Shown: positions 35,301 to 43,140 of the stretch, one piece after another
Layout: each line of letters starts with the position of its first letter
Position numbering within the stretch: position 1 is the stretch's first letter
Source: Phycisphaerae bacterium
GTDB lineage: Bacteria > Planctomycetota > Phycisphaerae > Sedimentisphaerales > Anaerobacaceae
Length of the DNA: 64,000 nucleotides
Assembly (NCBI GenBank): GCA_012744475.1
Contig: JAAYBV010000019.1
Coordinates: 1 to 64,000 of the forward strand
Direction: 5' to 3'
The notes under the pieces: model-generated
Told to the model about the DNA's origin: nothing
What the model saw: the letters and a program-made list of their open reading frames with translations, nothing else
Database searches by the model: none
Position numbers and translations under genes: made by a program

Positions 35301-35334
35301 AAGGACAGGGCAATTCGCTCTGTCCTTTTCTTTT
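35301..35334 (+). terminator. intrinsic terminator after the corrinoid-protein gene
   Basis: AAGGACAG (35301-35308) pairs with CTGTCCTT (35320-35327), followed by a T-rich tract (TTCTTTT). Confidence 0.85.
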
Positions 35335-35389
35335 GGCCCCAGGGACGGTAGAATAGACACTTGGCCAAACGGAACAGGAAAGACCGACC

Positions 35390-37081
35390 GTGCGAAGCAT
35401 CAAGAATCCCAGCCTGGCCCAGTTGCTGATGCAGCTTCGGTTCACGCCGCAGGACAAGCAGCGAAGTGAACTCGAAGCCGCCGAGAAGCTCTATGCGCTG
35501 ATCGACGAGACGAAGCAATACCCCTTCGATTTCGTCTCCTTTCACATCACCGGTTTCCATCCCCAAGGCGATATCGACCACCAGCTCATCGAGGGCAGGG
35601 AACTGCGTCACGACCTCGAGCTGTTCATCGCCAGGCTTAGCGGCAAACTCGTCACGCCGGCGTGCGAGCAGAGCGAGAAGGTCTACAGCGCCGAAGAGCT
35701 GGCCGAGCGATTCAACGTCTCGACGAAGACCATCGCCCGCTGGCGGCGACGCGGTCTGCTGGCGCGCAAGTTTGTCTTCGACGACGGTGGCCACCGATTC
35801 GGTTTTCTCGAATCGACGGTTGAACGGTTCGTACACAATCATCCCAGACTTGTCGCCCAAGCCGGCCGCTTCCGCAGATTGACCGCGAAGGAGCGGCAAC
35901 AGGTGGTTCGCCAGGCCCGCAGTCTGGCGGCCAAGACCTCGCTGTCGCGGCATCAGATCATCGAGGACATCTGCGGCAAGCTGGGCATCGCTCACGAGAC
36001 CGCACGCTACACGCTTGCGGAATACGAGAAGCAGCATCCCGACCGCCCCGTTTTTCGGCGGCCGTCGGGCCGAATGAGACCGACCGAAGCGGCCGAACTG
36101 TATCGCCTCCACAAGCAGGGTATCGGCGTTCGGCAACTGATGGCCCGATTCGACCGCAGCCGTGCGACCATCTACCGGATTGTCAATCAGCGCAGAGCCA
36201 TGACCCTGCTGGCCCGCAAGATCGAGTTCGTTCCCAGCGACGAGTTTCTCCGAGAAGACGTCCGCAAACACATCCTTGGCTCGCCCCTGAAGATAGACAA
36301 ACCGGAACCCGGAAAGCGGGTCGAACCGTTTGAGATGGTGGGCGAGAGCCTCCTTCCGGAGTACCTGCAAGTCCTCACGACCACCGCCGTGCTGAGCCGC
36401 GACGAGGAGATCGAACTGTTCCGCCGCTACAATTTCCTCAAGTATCTCGTGGCGACCGAACGGCATCGGATTCGACTGGCAAACGTCTCGGCCACGCTGC
36501 TGGCCCAACTCGAAGATTATCTCGAACAGGCCGAGAACATCCGTCGCACGCTGATCGAAGCGAATCTGCGTCTGGTTGTCAGCATCGCCAGCAAGCACAC
36601 CGGCGACGGCGCCAATTTCTCCGAACTGGTCAGCAAGGGCAATTTCGCCCTGATCCAGGCCGTCGAGGAGTATGACCACACCAAGGGCTTTCGCTTCAGC
36701 CGTCGGGCGTCGCTCAACATCGCCAAGGAATACGCGAAGGTTTCCGGCCGAAGCACCGAGCTGACCCGCCGGCGGGCCGAATCGCTGGCGACGATCCGGC
36801 GCGGCTTGCAGGAGACGGCCGCCGACGTGCTTGCCATCGAACGGACCCGGCAAAGCCTGGCCGAAGTCATCCGCGAGGAACTGGACGAACGCGAGCAATA
36901 CGTGATTCTACATCATTTCGGACTGGTCGGCACGTCGGTGCGGAAAGAGACCAAGACCCTCAAACAGATCGGTGACGAACTGTGCCTGACCAAAGAGCGT
37001 ATCCGGCAGATCGAACTGACGGCGCTGCAGAAACTGCGACAGTGCCTCAGCAAAGAGCAGTTCGAATTGCTGACGGGCTGA
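35390..37081 (+). CDS. atypical sigma-70-family factor with N-terminal HTH domains
   Basis: 563 aa from GTG 35390. Residues ~95-150 form a MerR/excisionase-like helix-turn-helix (YSAEELAERFNVSTKTIARW, then RRRG). Residues ~160-280 add further HTH-like segments (GIGVRQLMARFDRSRATIYR). The C-terminal half has sigma regions 1.2/2 (IEANLRLVVSIASKHTGDG, LVSKGNFALIQAVEEYDH) and region 4 (LKQIGDELCLTKERIRQIEL). In region 2.3 the usual FSTYATWWIRQ is FSRRASLNIAKEY, lacking the tryptophans used to melt the -10 element. It probably directs RNA polymerase to a special promoter class. Its target genes are unknown. Confidence 0.85.
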   Translation: MRSIKNPSLAQLLMQLRFTPQDKQRSELEAAEKLYALIDETKQYPFDFVSFHITGFHPQGDIDHQLIEGRELRHDLELFIARLSGKLVTPACEQSEKVYSAEELAERFNVSTKTIARWRRRGLLARKFVFDDGGHRFGFLESTVERFVHNHPRLVAQAGRFRRLTAKERQQVVRQARSLAAKTSLSRHQIIEDICGKLGIAHETARYTLAEYEKQHPDRPVFRRPSGRMRPTEAAELYRLHKQGIGVRQLMARFDRSRATIYRIVNQRRAMTLLARKIEFVPSDEFLREDVRKHILGSPLKIDKPEPGKRVEPFEMVGESLLPEYLQVLTTTAVLSRDEEIELFRRYNFLKYLVATERHRIRLANVSATLLAQLEDYLEQAENIRRTLIEANLRLVVSIASKHTGDGANFSELVSKGNFALIQAVEEYDHTKGFRFSRRASLNIAKEYAKVSGRSTELTRRRAESLATIRRGLQETAADVLAIERTRQSLAEVIREELDEREQYVILHHFGLVGTSVRKETKTLKQIGDELCLTKERIRQIELTALQKLRQCLSKEQFELLTG

Positions 37082-37133
37082 CACAGCCGAGGGCGGCTGT
37101 TGCCGTGACAACGCATAGGGAGACTGAATCGCA

Positions 37134-37608
37134 ATGGAAGTCATTGTCGTCTTCCTGGTCGATCCTGAGTTCTGGCATCCCCGGGATCCTCGCCACCGTC
37201 GTCGGGGCGTCGTTGGCCTTTCGCCTCTCCAGCACTGTCTTGTCACGCGTGCTTGGCGCGTTCTTGGTGCTCTACGTGCCCTTTCTTGTCGTTCACAGTT
37301 CCTTTCAGATCCGGCCCTGTGTGGTGACCAGCGTGTTGGGCGACGTGCTGTCGGGATTCTTTGCCGGCGTGTTCGGTATGGGCGGCGCCGTGCGAGGGAT
37401 GTTCCTCTCGGCGTTTGACCTGCCCAAGGCAATCTATCTGGCCACCGCCGGGGCGATCGCACTGGCCATCGACACATTCCGCCTGATCACTTACGTGCGC
37501 GAGGGGACGCAACTGAATCCCCTGCTGTCCTGGGCCATGCTCCTGTTCATCCCGGCCTCGTTTGTCGGCGCCTGGATCGCCAAACGGTTCGTCAACCGGA
37601 TTCCCCAA
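37134..37608 (+). pseudogene. TauE/SafE-type permease, 5' fragment (damaged and split)
   Basis: The start (MEVIVVFLV, with GGGAG upstream) looks like a TauE/SafE N-terminus. The sequence then continues in another frame at about the protein's midpoint (SGIPGILATVVGASLAFRLS, GDVLSGFFAGVFGMGGAVRG, LLSWAMLLFIPASFVGAWIA, KRFVNRIPQ), so roughly the first half has been lost with a frame change. Homology stops exactly at 37608. The missing C-terminal end (QYFRKVLVVFLFLVGLRLLF, then WPR and stop) is found at 42055-42126. The family are membrane anion/sulfonate exporters; this copy cannot be functional. Confidence 0.75.
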
Positions 37609-37689
37609 CGGTCGATAAGCAGAATGGTGCCCCGACGATGCTCGCCACGATCGCCAGTGCTGTTATCCATTGAGAGGGACATGACCAGG

Positions 37690-38020
37690 TGCCAAATCCC
37701 AGCAATCCAGACTTGAAATTCGCACGGTTCCTGTGGGAAAGGCTGCGTCGTATTGAGACGTGCAACTGCGACATCGAAGTCAAGCTAAGGGCCGACGAAT
37801 CCCAACTCGCGGAAACCATCATAGCGAGGAAGTAGACGAGACCGGAGTGGCGTCAACGTGGAAGGACATTGACTTGGTCGTCCGTCAGACTTTCAGGTAC
37901 GCCATGTTGGTCACGGTATGCACCTTTGTCGAAGAGGCGTTAGTTCAGATTGCCGAACGTGTCGATGGAGGGAACTATGCTGAACTCGGAAAAGCCAACC
38001 TCCGCCGCAATCCGCTTTAG
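37690..38020 (+). pseudogene. frameshifted hypothetical gene
   Basis: From GTG 37690 the frame VPNPSNPDLKFARFLWERLR..ETIIARK stops at a TAG near 37834. The next frame continues sensibly as VDETGVASTWKDIDLVVRQT and FRYAMLVTVCTFVEEALVQI to the stop at 38020. The two pieces together read like one ~110-aa helical protein with a single frameshift near 37825-37835. I do not recognise the family. It lies inside the 4.4-kb insertion. Confidence 0.5.
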
Positions 38021-38204
38021 CGTAACCTTCTCCATGGTCCCACCAGACTCTCATGTAGGTGCCCATCTGATCGATGCAAATGCCCGAGAAGGTATCAACT
38101 TGAGGACCCACCGTCACCAAGAAGAGCGGGACCTGCGCCGCGTGGACGCAGGCCCCGTTGGATGTTCTCGTTACAGCAGGCGAAACGTCGGGGACCAGCC
38201 GGCC

Positions 38205-41021
38205 TCAGAACGGCTTGGCTAGCGGTTCCATCCGACCCGCAAGCCAGAGAATCTCGGCGTCGGACAATGCCCGATTGTAGACTCGTACGTCGTCGATCAG
38301 ACCGATGTACAGTTTGTACAGGCTGCTGTCGGCGTGATTCGTGATCGCGCCGACGTACGCATTGTGCTGCGACGTGCCGGCGAGATTGTAGGTTGCGGCC
38401 ACCGAGCCGGCGCCTTCCAGATGACCATCAATGTAGATCTCGAGGGCAGTGCCCTTTCGCTGGCCGACCACACAGTGCCATTCATCATCGTTCGTCACGC
38501 TCACCGAGTCAACCACGTACTTGGTCACATTGTTATCGGTGACCAGCGAGAGCACGCCTTCTGTGGTTTCGCTCATGATCAAGCAATAGCGATGACCGCC
38601 CGTGTTGTCGCCGCCCTTGGCGAAGATCGTCCCTTTGTTGTCGGTGCCGGTGCCGGTGTTGGTGTTCTTGTACCAGGCGGTGACGGCCCAATCCACCGTG
38701 CCAAAATCAAGCGAGGGGGCTCTGCCCAAGTCCACGTGGCCGGCGTCGTTGAGCTGAACGGCCTTGCCTTCGCCGCGCTTGCCCGGGCTGACCAGTTGCC
38801 CGTCGGTGATGGCGCCGTTGAGGCCGTGGCCGGAGCTGTCGTTGGCGTTGCCCTCGAACTGGTAGGACGCCAGCAGGCTGGCCGCGTCGGGCTCCGTCGG
38901 CGTGATGAACTCGGCTGGTTTGCCGTAGAGCCGGATATCGTCGATGTACAGGATGCCCGTCGAGCCGGAACCCTCGACGCCGATTGTCAGCTTGGTCACC
39001 TTGTTGAGGGTCCCGCTGACGGTGGACAGATCGACGATCCAGGGCACCCACGCGCCGGCGGCGATGTCGGTTGCTTCGCCGTAGTAGGCTACCTTCGTGT
39101 TGTTGATCTTCAGATACATCTCGCCTGTGTTGCCGGACGTCCCGCGGAAGAACAGGCAGAGACTCTTGACGCCGTTGGCGGTCCAATCCTGCGCGCCGGC
39201 AAACGTCCGCGTGACTTCCGAGTAGTACGGCGAGGACAGATTGCTGTAGATCACAGGCATCGACTGCGCGTCCTCGTGGACGATCGTCCGTTCGCCGAAC
39301 GTTCCGTCGATGGAGTCGATGTACCCGACCTGCGAGCCGCTGCTCTTGTCGATGTAGCCGTCGCACCAGGTGTCGAAGATACAGTTGTCGCTGTCGTTGA
39401 AGCTCTCGAAGTCGTCGATGACCTTGTAGTCTTCGACCGTAAAGCTCCAGACGGAGCCCTCATACACGCCGGAGTCCATGGTTTCATTGACTTCGTCCAC
39501 TCGCCAGTAGTATGTCGTCGCAAACTCCAGGTCCGATGGAGTGAAGCTGTGCTCGGTGATGGTCTCGGCCTGTGCCGTGCCCGCGGCCACCGCGTCCGCG
39601 TCGGCGCTCAAGTACACCGTGTGCGAAGCGGCCTGGCGTCCGGCGTGCCAATTCAGTGTCGCGTCGATCGCGACTCCGCTGACGCCATTGGGCGGATCGG
39701 GAGAAAACGCCGCAACGGGGACGTAGAAGAACCGCACCTCGCTCAGACTGGCGAGGGCACCGCCGCCCCACGTGGCGTTGATGGTCAGCTTCACGTACTT
39801 TGCCGGGACGCCGCCGAAGTTCACGGTCGTGTTGTGGACGTAGGTCGCAGCGCCGGTCGCCTTGCTGAACTCGGGCACGTCGGCCAGTTGCGTCCAGGCG
39901 ACGCCGTCCTGCGAGTACTCGATGGCGACGTCTTTGGCGCCGTACCCGCTGAAGGTCTCGAGCATCGTGTTGGAGTTCCAGACCCACAGTTCATGGAGCA
40001 TGTAGACCTGGTCGAACTCATACAGAATCCAGTTCGGCTGCGTGCCGTTGCTGAGCCACATATCGGTAGGTTCGGTGGAGTGCTGATCGGCTTCGTTGAG
40101 CCCGGAGCGGTCGATCGTATTCGCCGGCCCCATGCTTGTCTGGGAATCGACGGCGGTGGCCGTGATTGCCTTGAGCGGATAGGCATACGTTTCGACGGTG
40201 AACGTCCAGAGCTCGCCTTTGCTGACCGTGCCATCGGCGGCATTGACTTCGTCGACCCGCCAGTAGTAGGTCTGGCCGTACGTCAGAACACTCGGGGACT
40301 CGTACGTCGCCTCGGTCTGGCCCTCGCTGACCAGCGTGCCCAGATCGCTCGTAGCGGTCGCGTTGTTGACATCGTCCGCGCCGGCGCCGAGGTAGACGTT
40401 GTGCTTGCCGGCGCTGGCTGCGGCGGTCCAGGCCAGGACAACGTCTAGGACGACATCGGCCGCGCCGTTTTCAGGAACCGGGTTCCGCGCCTGATCGGGC
40501 GGCGGGCACTGTATGATGTCGATGAAGCAGATCTTCGCATTGTTGGCGCCAGCGGCCGGCTTGATCGTCAGGCGACCATCGGTCACCGTGACCCGCCCGG
40601 AGTACTCGTCGAAATTGCCCGGGCCGTCCGGGTCCGTGAAGATCACGCCCTCGACATCCAGCGTGTTCACCTGGCTGGTATTGTCCTGTTCGCCACAGAC
40701 CAAGAACAGGTCGTAGTCGCCCTCCGGCACCTGGATCTCCCACGTCTTGTCGGAACCCTTGGAGAAGTGCACAAACGTGTCGTATCGCTGGTCACTGTGC
40801 GTGTTGCGCTCCCGGTCGTCGGAGGTGGCAGCGGCGCTCCAGCCATACGAATAGCCGTTGCCTCGGTCGCCGTACACCTCGCCGCAGTCCATCAGGTATC
40901 CTTCAGGGACCACTGCGGTATCCAACTGGAAGTTGATCTTCACGATGAACTGGTCTGCGCCCGCCACACCGGACGTCAAGAATGCACTGATCACAGCAAG
41001 CCAAAGCACTGTTCGATACAT
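38205..41021 (-). CDS. secreted malectin-like / F5-8C / LamG protein
   Basis: 938 aa, paralogous in its middle to the proteins at 15840, 47855 and 50588. Signal peptide (VLWLAVISAFLTSGVAGA), an N-terminal malectin-like domain (FIVKINFQLDTAVVPEGYLM, VYGDRGNGYSYGW; ~25-165), Fn3-like segment (YYWRVDEVNAADGTVSKG), F5/8C region (~285-430), a second Fn3-like unit, a jellyroll-like segment (VIDDFESFNDSDNCIFDTW), and a C-terminal LamG (LLASYQFEGNANDSSGHGLN) ending WLAGRMEPLAKPF. GAAGGAGG precedes ATG 41021. Likely a glycan-binding exoprotein. It sits as cargo inside the insertion that splits the tauE-like gene, indicating mobility of this family. Confidence 0.85.
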   Translation of the reverse strand: MYRTVLWLAVISAFLTSGVAGADQFIVKINFQLDTAVVPEGYLMDCGEVYGDRGNGYSYGWSAAATSDDRERNTHSDQRYDTFVHFSKGSDKTWEIQVPEGDYDLFLVCGEQDNTSQVNTLDVEGVIFTDPDGPGNFDEYSGRVTVTDGRLTIKPAAGANNAKICFIDIIQCPPPDQARNPVPENGAADVVLDVVLAWTAAASAGKHNVYLGAGADDVNNATATSDLGTLVSEGQTEATYESPSVLTYGQTYYWRVDEVNAADGTVSKGELWTFTVETYAYPLKAITATAVDSQTSMGPANTIDRSGLNEADQHSTEPTDMWLSNGTQPNWILYEFDQVYMLHELWVWNSNTMLETFSGYGAKDVAIEYSQDGVAWTQLADVPEFSKATGAATYVHNTTVNFGGVPAKYVKLTINATWGGGALASLSEVRFFYVPVAAFSPDPPNGVSGVAIDATLNWHAGRQAASHTVYLSADADAVAAGTAQAETITEHSFTPSDLEFATTYYWRVDEVNETMDSGVYEGSVWSFTVEDYKVIDDFESFNDSDNCIFDTWCDGYIDKSSGSQVGYIDSIDGTFGERTIVHEDAQSMPVIYSNLSSPYYSEVTRTFAGAQDWTANGVKSLCLFFRGTSGNTGEMYLKINNTKVAYYGEATDIAAGAWVPWIVDLSTVSGTLNKVTKLTIGVEGSGSTGILYIDDIRLYGKPAEFITPTEPDAASLLASYQFEGNANDSSGHGLNGAITDGQLVSPGKRGEGKAVQLNDAGHVDLGRAPSLDFGTVDWAVTAWYKNTNTGTGTDNKGTIFAKGGDNTGGHRYCLIMSETTEGVLSLVTDNNVTKYVVDSVSVTNDDEWHCVVGQRKGTALEIYIDGHLEGAGSVAATYNLAGTSQHNAYVGAITNHADSSLYKLYIGLIDDVRVYNRALSDAEILWLAGRMEPLAKPF

Positions 41022-41427
41022 GACGATCCTCCTTCTACCCACGTGTCCCTTGGTTGCAGCCGCTACTCGCCACAGGCCGTTGCTGGCCATGGCCACGCCC
41101 AACGTCTACCGCACTTATACAATCCAGGCGACGTCCGCCAATCCTGTCTTCGGCAGATTTCCCCAGGAGCTATAGGACTCTCGTACCGGGAGACTGCACG
41201 TTGTGACCAATGTTGATGTGGGGGGCAATTGGCCGCCGGAAGCGACTCCTCTGCGATCCGGAACCACGCCCTCTCGGATCACCTTCCTTGTCCAGAGCCA
41301 TACCGATCCTCCGAACACACCCAGCACTCCGCATCGGGGGATGATAACAAGCAGATCATCCACTGTCCCTTATACCATATCGACAAGCCCTTCTTCAAGC
41401 CGACATTTCCCATTTGACGTCGCCCGG
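41022..41427. other. upstream region of the LamG gene inside the insertion
   Basis: About 400 bases between the LamG start and the broken end of the IS1380 fragment. Open frames here have no family resemblance. I see no clear promoter or repeat. Confidence 0.3.
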
Positions 41428-41943
41428 CTACGCTGCCGAGCCTTCCTGGCCTCCGTAGGTCTCGCTGACGGAACTGTCCACGTCCAGAGTCAACTCGTCC
41501 AGGGCGCGACACTGGTGAACACGATCAATCCACGTCCCCGGCAGATCCATCAGCGCCTTGAGGTTCTTCTGGGCCGTCAGGATCTCTGTCTCGAAGCGCC
41601 CCATCTGGCTGGTGGAGGCGGCCTGCCGATCCTTGGCGCGGCCGCCGACCACCTGACGCATCGCTGGATCAAAGGCCAGCCGTTCCGCGTCGTTCGTGTC
41701 CTCGTAGCCCGCCAGCCGACTGTAGACCAACTGCCGAAGCAAGCCGGTCAACTCATGCGGGGTGTTCTTGCCGCGTCGAGGATCGCGGAACAAGTCGTCC
41801 GCCATCGCTGTGAGCCGCAGCGCTTCATCGAGCTCGCGATACGCGACCAATCCCGCATCCGAGGTGACATTCGCGCCGTGGAACTCCAGCTGGATTTGGC
41901 TGTCGAAATCGGCCCGCAACGCGTCCTTGCGTGCTTCACCCAT
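41428..41943 (-). pseudogene. IS1380-family transposase, N-terminal fragment
   Basis: 171 codons from ATG 41943 (MGEARKDALRADFDSQIQLE) with family stretches VTSDAGLVAYRELDEALRL, LLRQLVYSRLAGYEDTNDAE, AFDPAMRQVVGGRAKDRQAA and the first catalytic-Asp region LTLDVDSSVSETYGGQEGSA. IS1380 transposases are about 430-460 aa. This one ends right after QEGSA, so the rest of the DDE domain is missing and the copy is dead. The upstream end of the IS is at the 42050 border. Confidence 0.85.
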
Positions 41944-42054
41944 AGGATATTCCTCATATTCAGGGACCGAGTGCAAGAATCGACCCTATTCCACGGGGTG
42001 AACGCAGAGGGCGCTACCTCAAAATGAGAAGATCATCTGGGAAATCCGGGCCAA

Positions 42055-42126
42055 CAATACTTCCGAAAGGTCCTGGTGGTCTTTCTGTTCCTCGTCGGCC
42101 TGCGACTGTTGTTCTGGCCCAGGTAG
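42055..42126 (+). pseudogene. TauE/SafE-type permease, 3' fragment
   Basis: The 23 codons QYFRKVLVVFLFLVGLRLLF, then WPR, then TAG, match the expected last membrane helix of the permease whose body ends at 37608 with VNRIPQ. Joining the two across the CCAA repeat restores a continuous frame. Confidence 0.65.
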
Positions 42127-42253
42127 CATTCTCCATCGGGACACAATGCCGGGCTTTTGCATTGATTTTTCCCGGCTCGGACCCTATCCTACCCCGACGT
42201 GAGTCAAGCGTCTGCACGAAGCCATTTCCGGAACACCGGACAAGGAGAAGACT

Positions 42254-43066
42254 GTGGAGACCATCGGTTTCATCGGCAGCGGCAACATGGCCGAGGCCCT
42301 CATCAACGGCGTCTTGAAGGCGGGCGTGTACCGGCCCGGCAAGGTGTACGTCAGTGACATTCGCCCGGAGAGAATCGAGTACCTGCGAGAACACTACGGC
42401 GTCCGGACCGCCGACAGCAATGCAGACCTGGCCTCGAAGGTCGACGTTCTGGTGCTGAGCGTCAAACCCCAGAACATGAAGGCCGCTCTGGAAAGCATGA
42501 AGGCCAGCGTCAACGAGGACACGCTGGTCATCTCGATCGCCGCCGGCATCACCACCTCGCTGATCTCGTCGATCCTCGGCGATCTGGCCATCGTTCGAGT
42601 GATGCCGAACATGCCCGCGTGGGTGGACGAGGCGGCCAGCGCCCTCTACGCCAATGCGAAAGCCCGCACCAAAGTGGAGAAGGCCCGACTCATTCTCTTG
42701 AGTGTGGGCAAGGTCATCGTCGTCGAGCGCGAGGACCTGCTCGATCCGGTTACCGCGGTCAGCGGTTCTGGCCCGGCCTACTTCTTCCTGCTGATGCACG
42801 AGATGATCAAGGCGGGCGTCGAACTGGGCCTGTCCGAGGAGGATGCACAAAGCCTGGTGCTCCAGACCGCCAGAGGCGCAGCGCTGCTGGCGGAGAAGGC
42901 CGCCGGCGAGGGCAACAGCCCCGCAGTGCTCAGTGCGAGAGTCGCCACGCCCAACGGGACCACAGAAGCGGCGTTCAAGGTGTTTCAGGCCGGCGCGTTC
43001 GGCGAGATGGTCTCCAAGGCGCTGCGCCGCGCCTCGGAGCGCAGCCGGGAGCTTTCCGCCGGTTGA
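42254..43066 (+). CDS. proC: pyrroline-5-carboxylate reductase
   Basis: 270 aa from GTG 42254 (AAGGAGAAGACT just upstream). Rossmann nucleotide site IGFIGSGNMAEALINGVL, then VDVLVLSVKPQNM, VRVMPNMPAWV and the C-terminal family signature ARVATPNGTTEAAF. It reduces pyrroline-5-carboxylate to proline with NAD(P)H, the last step of proline synthesis. It is followed after 74 bases by a P5C-dehydrogenase-like gene, so the pair interconverts proline, P5C and glutamate. Confidence 0.96.
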   Translation: METIGFIGSGNMAEALINGVLKAGVYRPGKVYVSDIRPERIEYLREHYGVRTADSNADLASKVDVLVLSVKPQNMKAALESMKASVNEDTLVISIAAGITTSLISSILGDLAIVRVMPNMPAWVDEAASALYANAKARTKVEKARLILLSVGKVIVVEREDLLDPVTAVSGSGPAYFFLLMHEMIKAGVELGLSEEDAQSLVLQTARGAALLAEKAAGEGNSPAVLSARVATPNGTTEAAFKVFQAGAFGEMVSKALRRASERSRELSAG

Positions 43067-43140
43067 CCGGACGCAGCGAGCACCCTTTGGATCGAACCCC
43101 AGGAACAACTGACAATTCGCATCAAGGAGTTGGTAGCACA

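Larger units (their letters stand above)
37609..42054. mobile_element. 4.4-kb insertion splitting the tauE-like gene
   Basis: The reading frame IPQ | QYFRK of the permease is interrupted here. CCAA occurs at both borders (37605-37608 and 42051-42054; the shared string may be CCAAC), as expected for a target duplication. IS1380-family elements commonly make 4-bp repeats. An IS1380-type transposase fragment lies next to the right border. The right end read inward begins CCCGGATTTCCCAGATG. The left end (CGGTCGATAAGCAG) is not a clear inverted copy, so the element has been rearranged or is composite. Cargo: a LamG/F5-8C protein and a frameshifted pseudogene. Confidence 0.6.
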
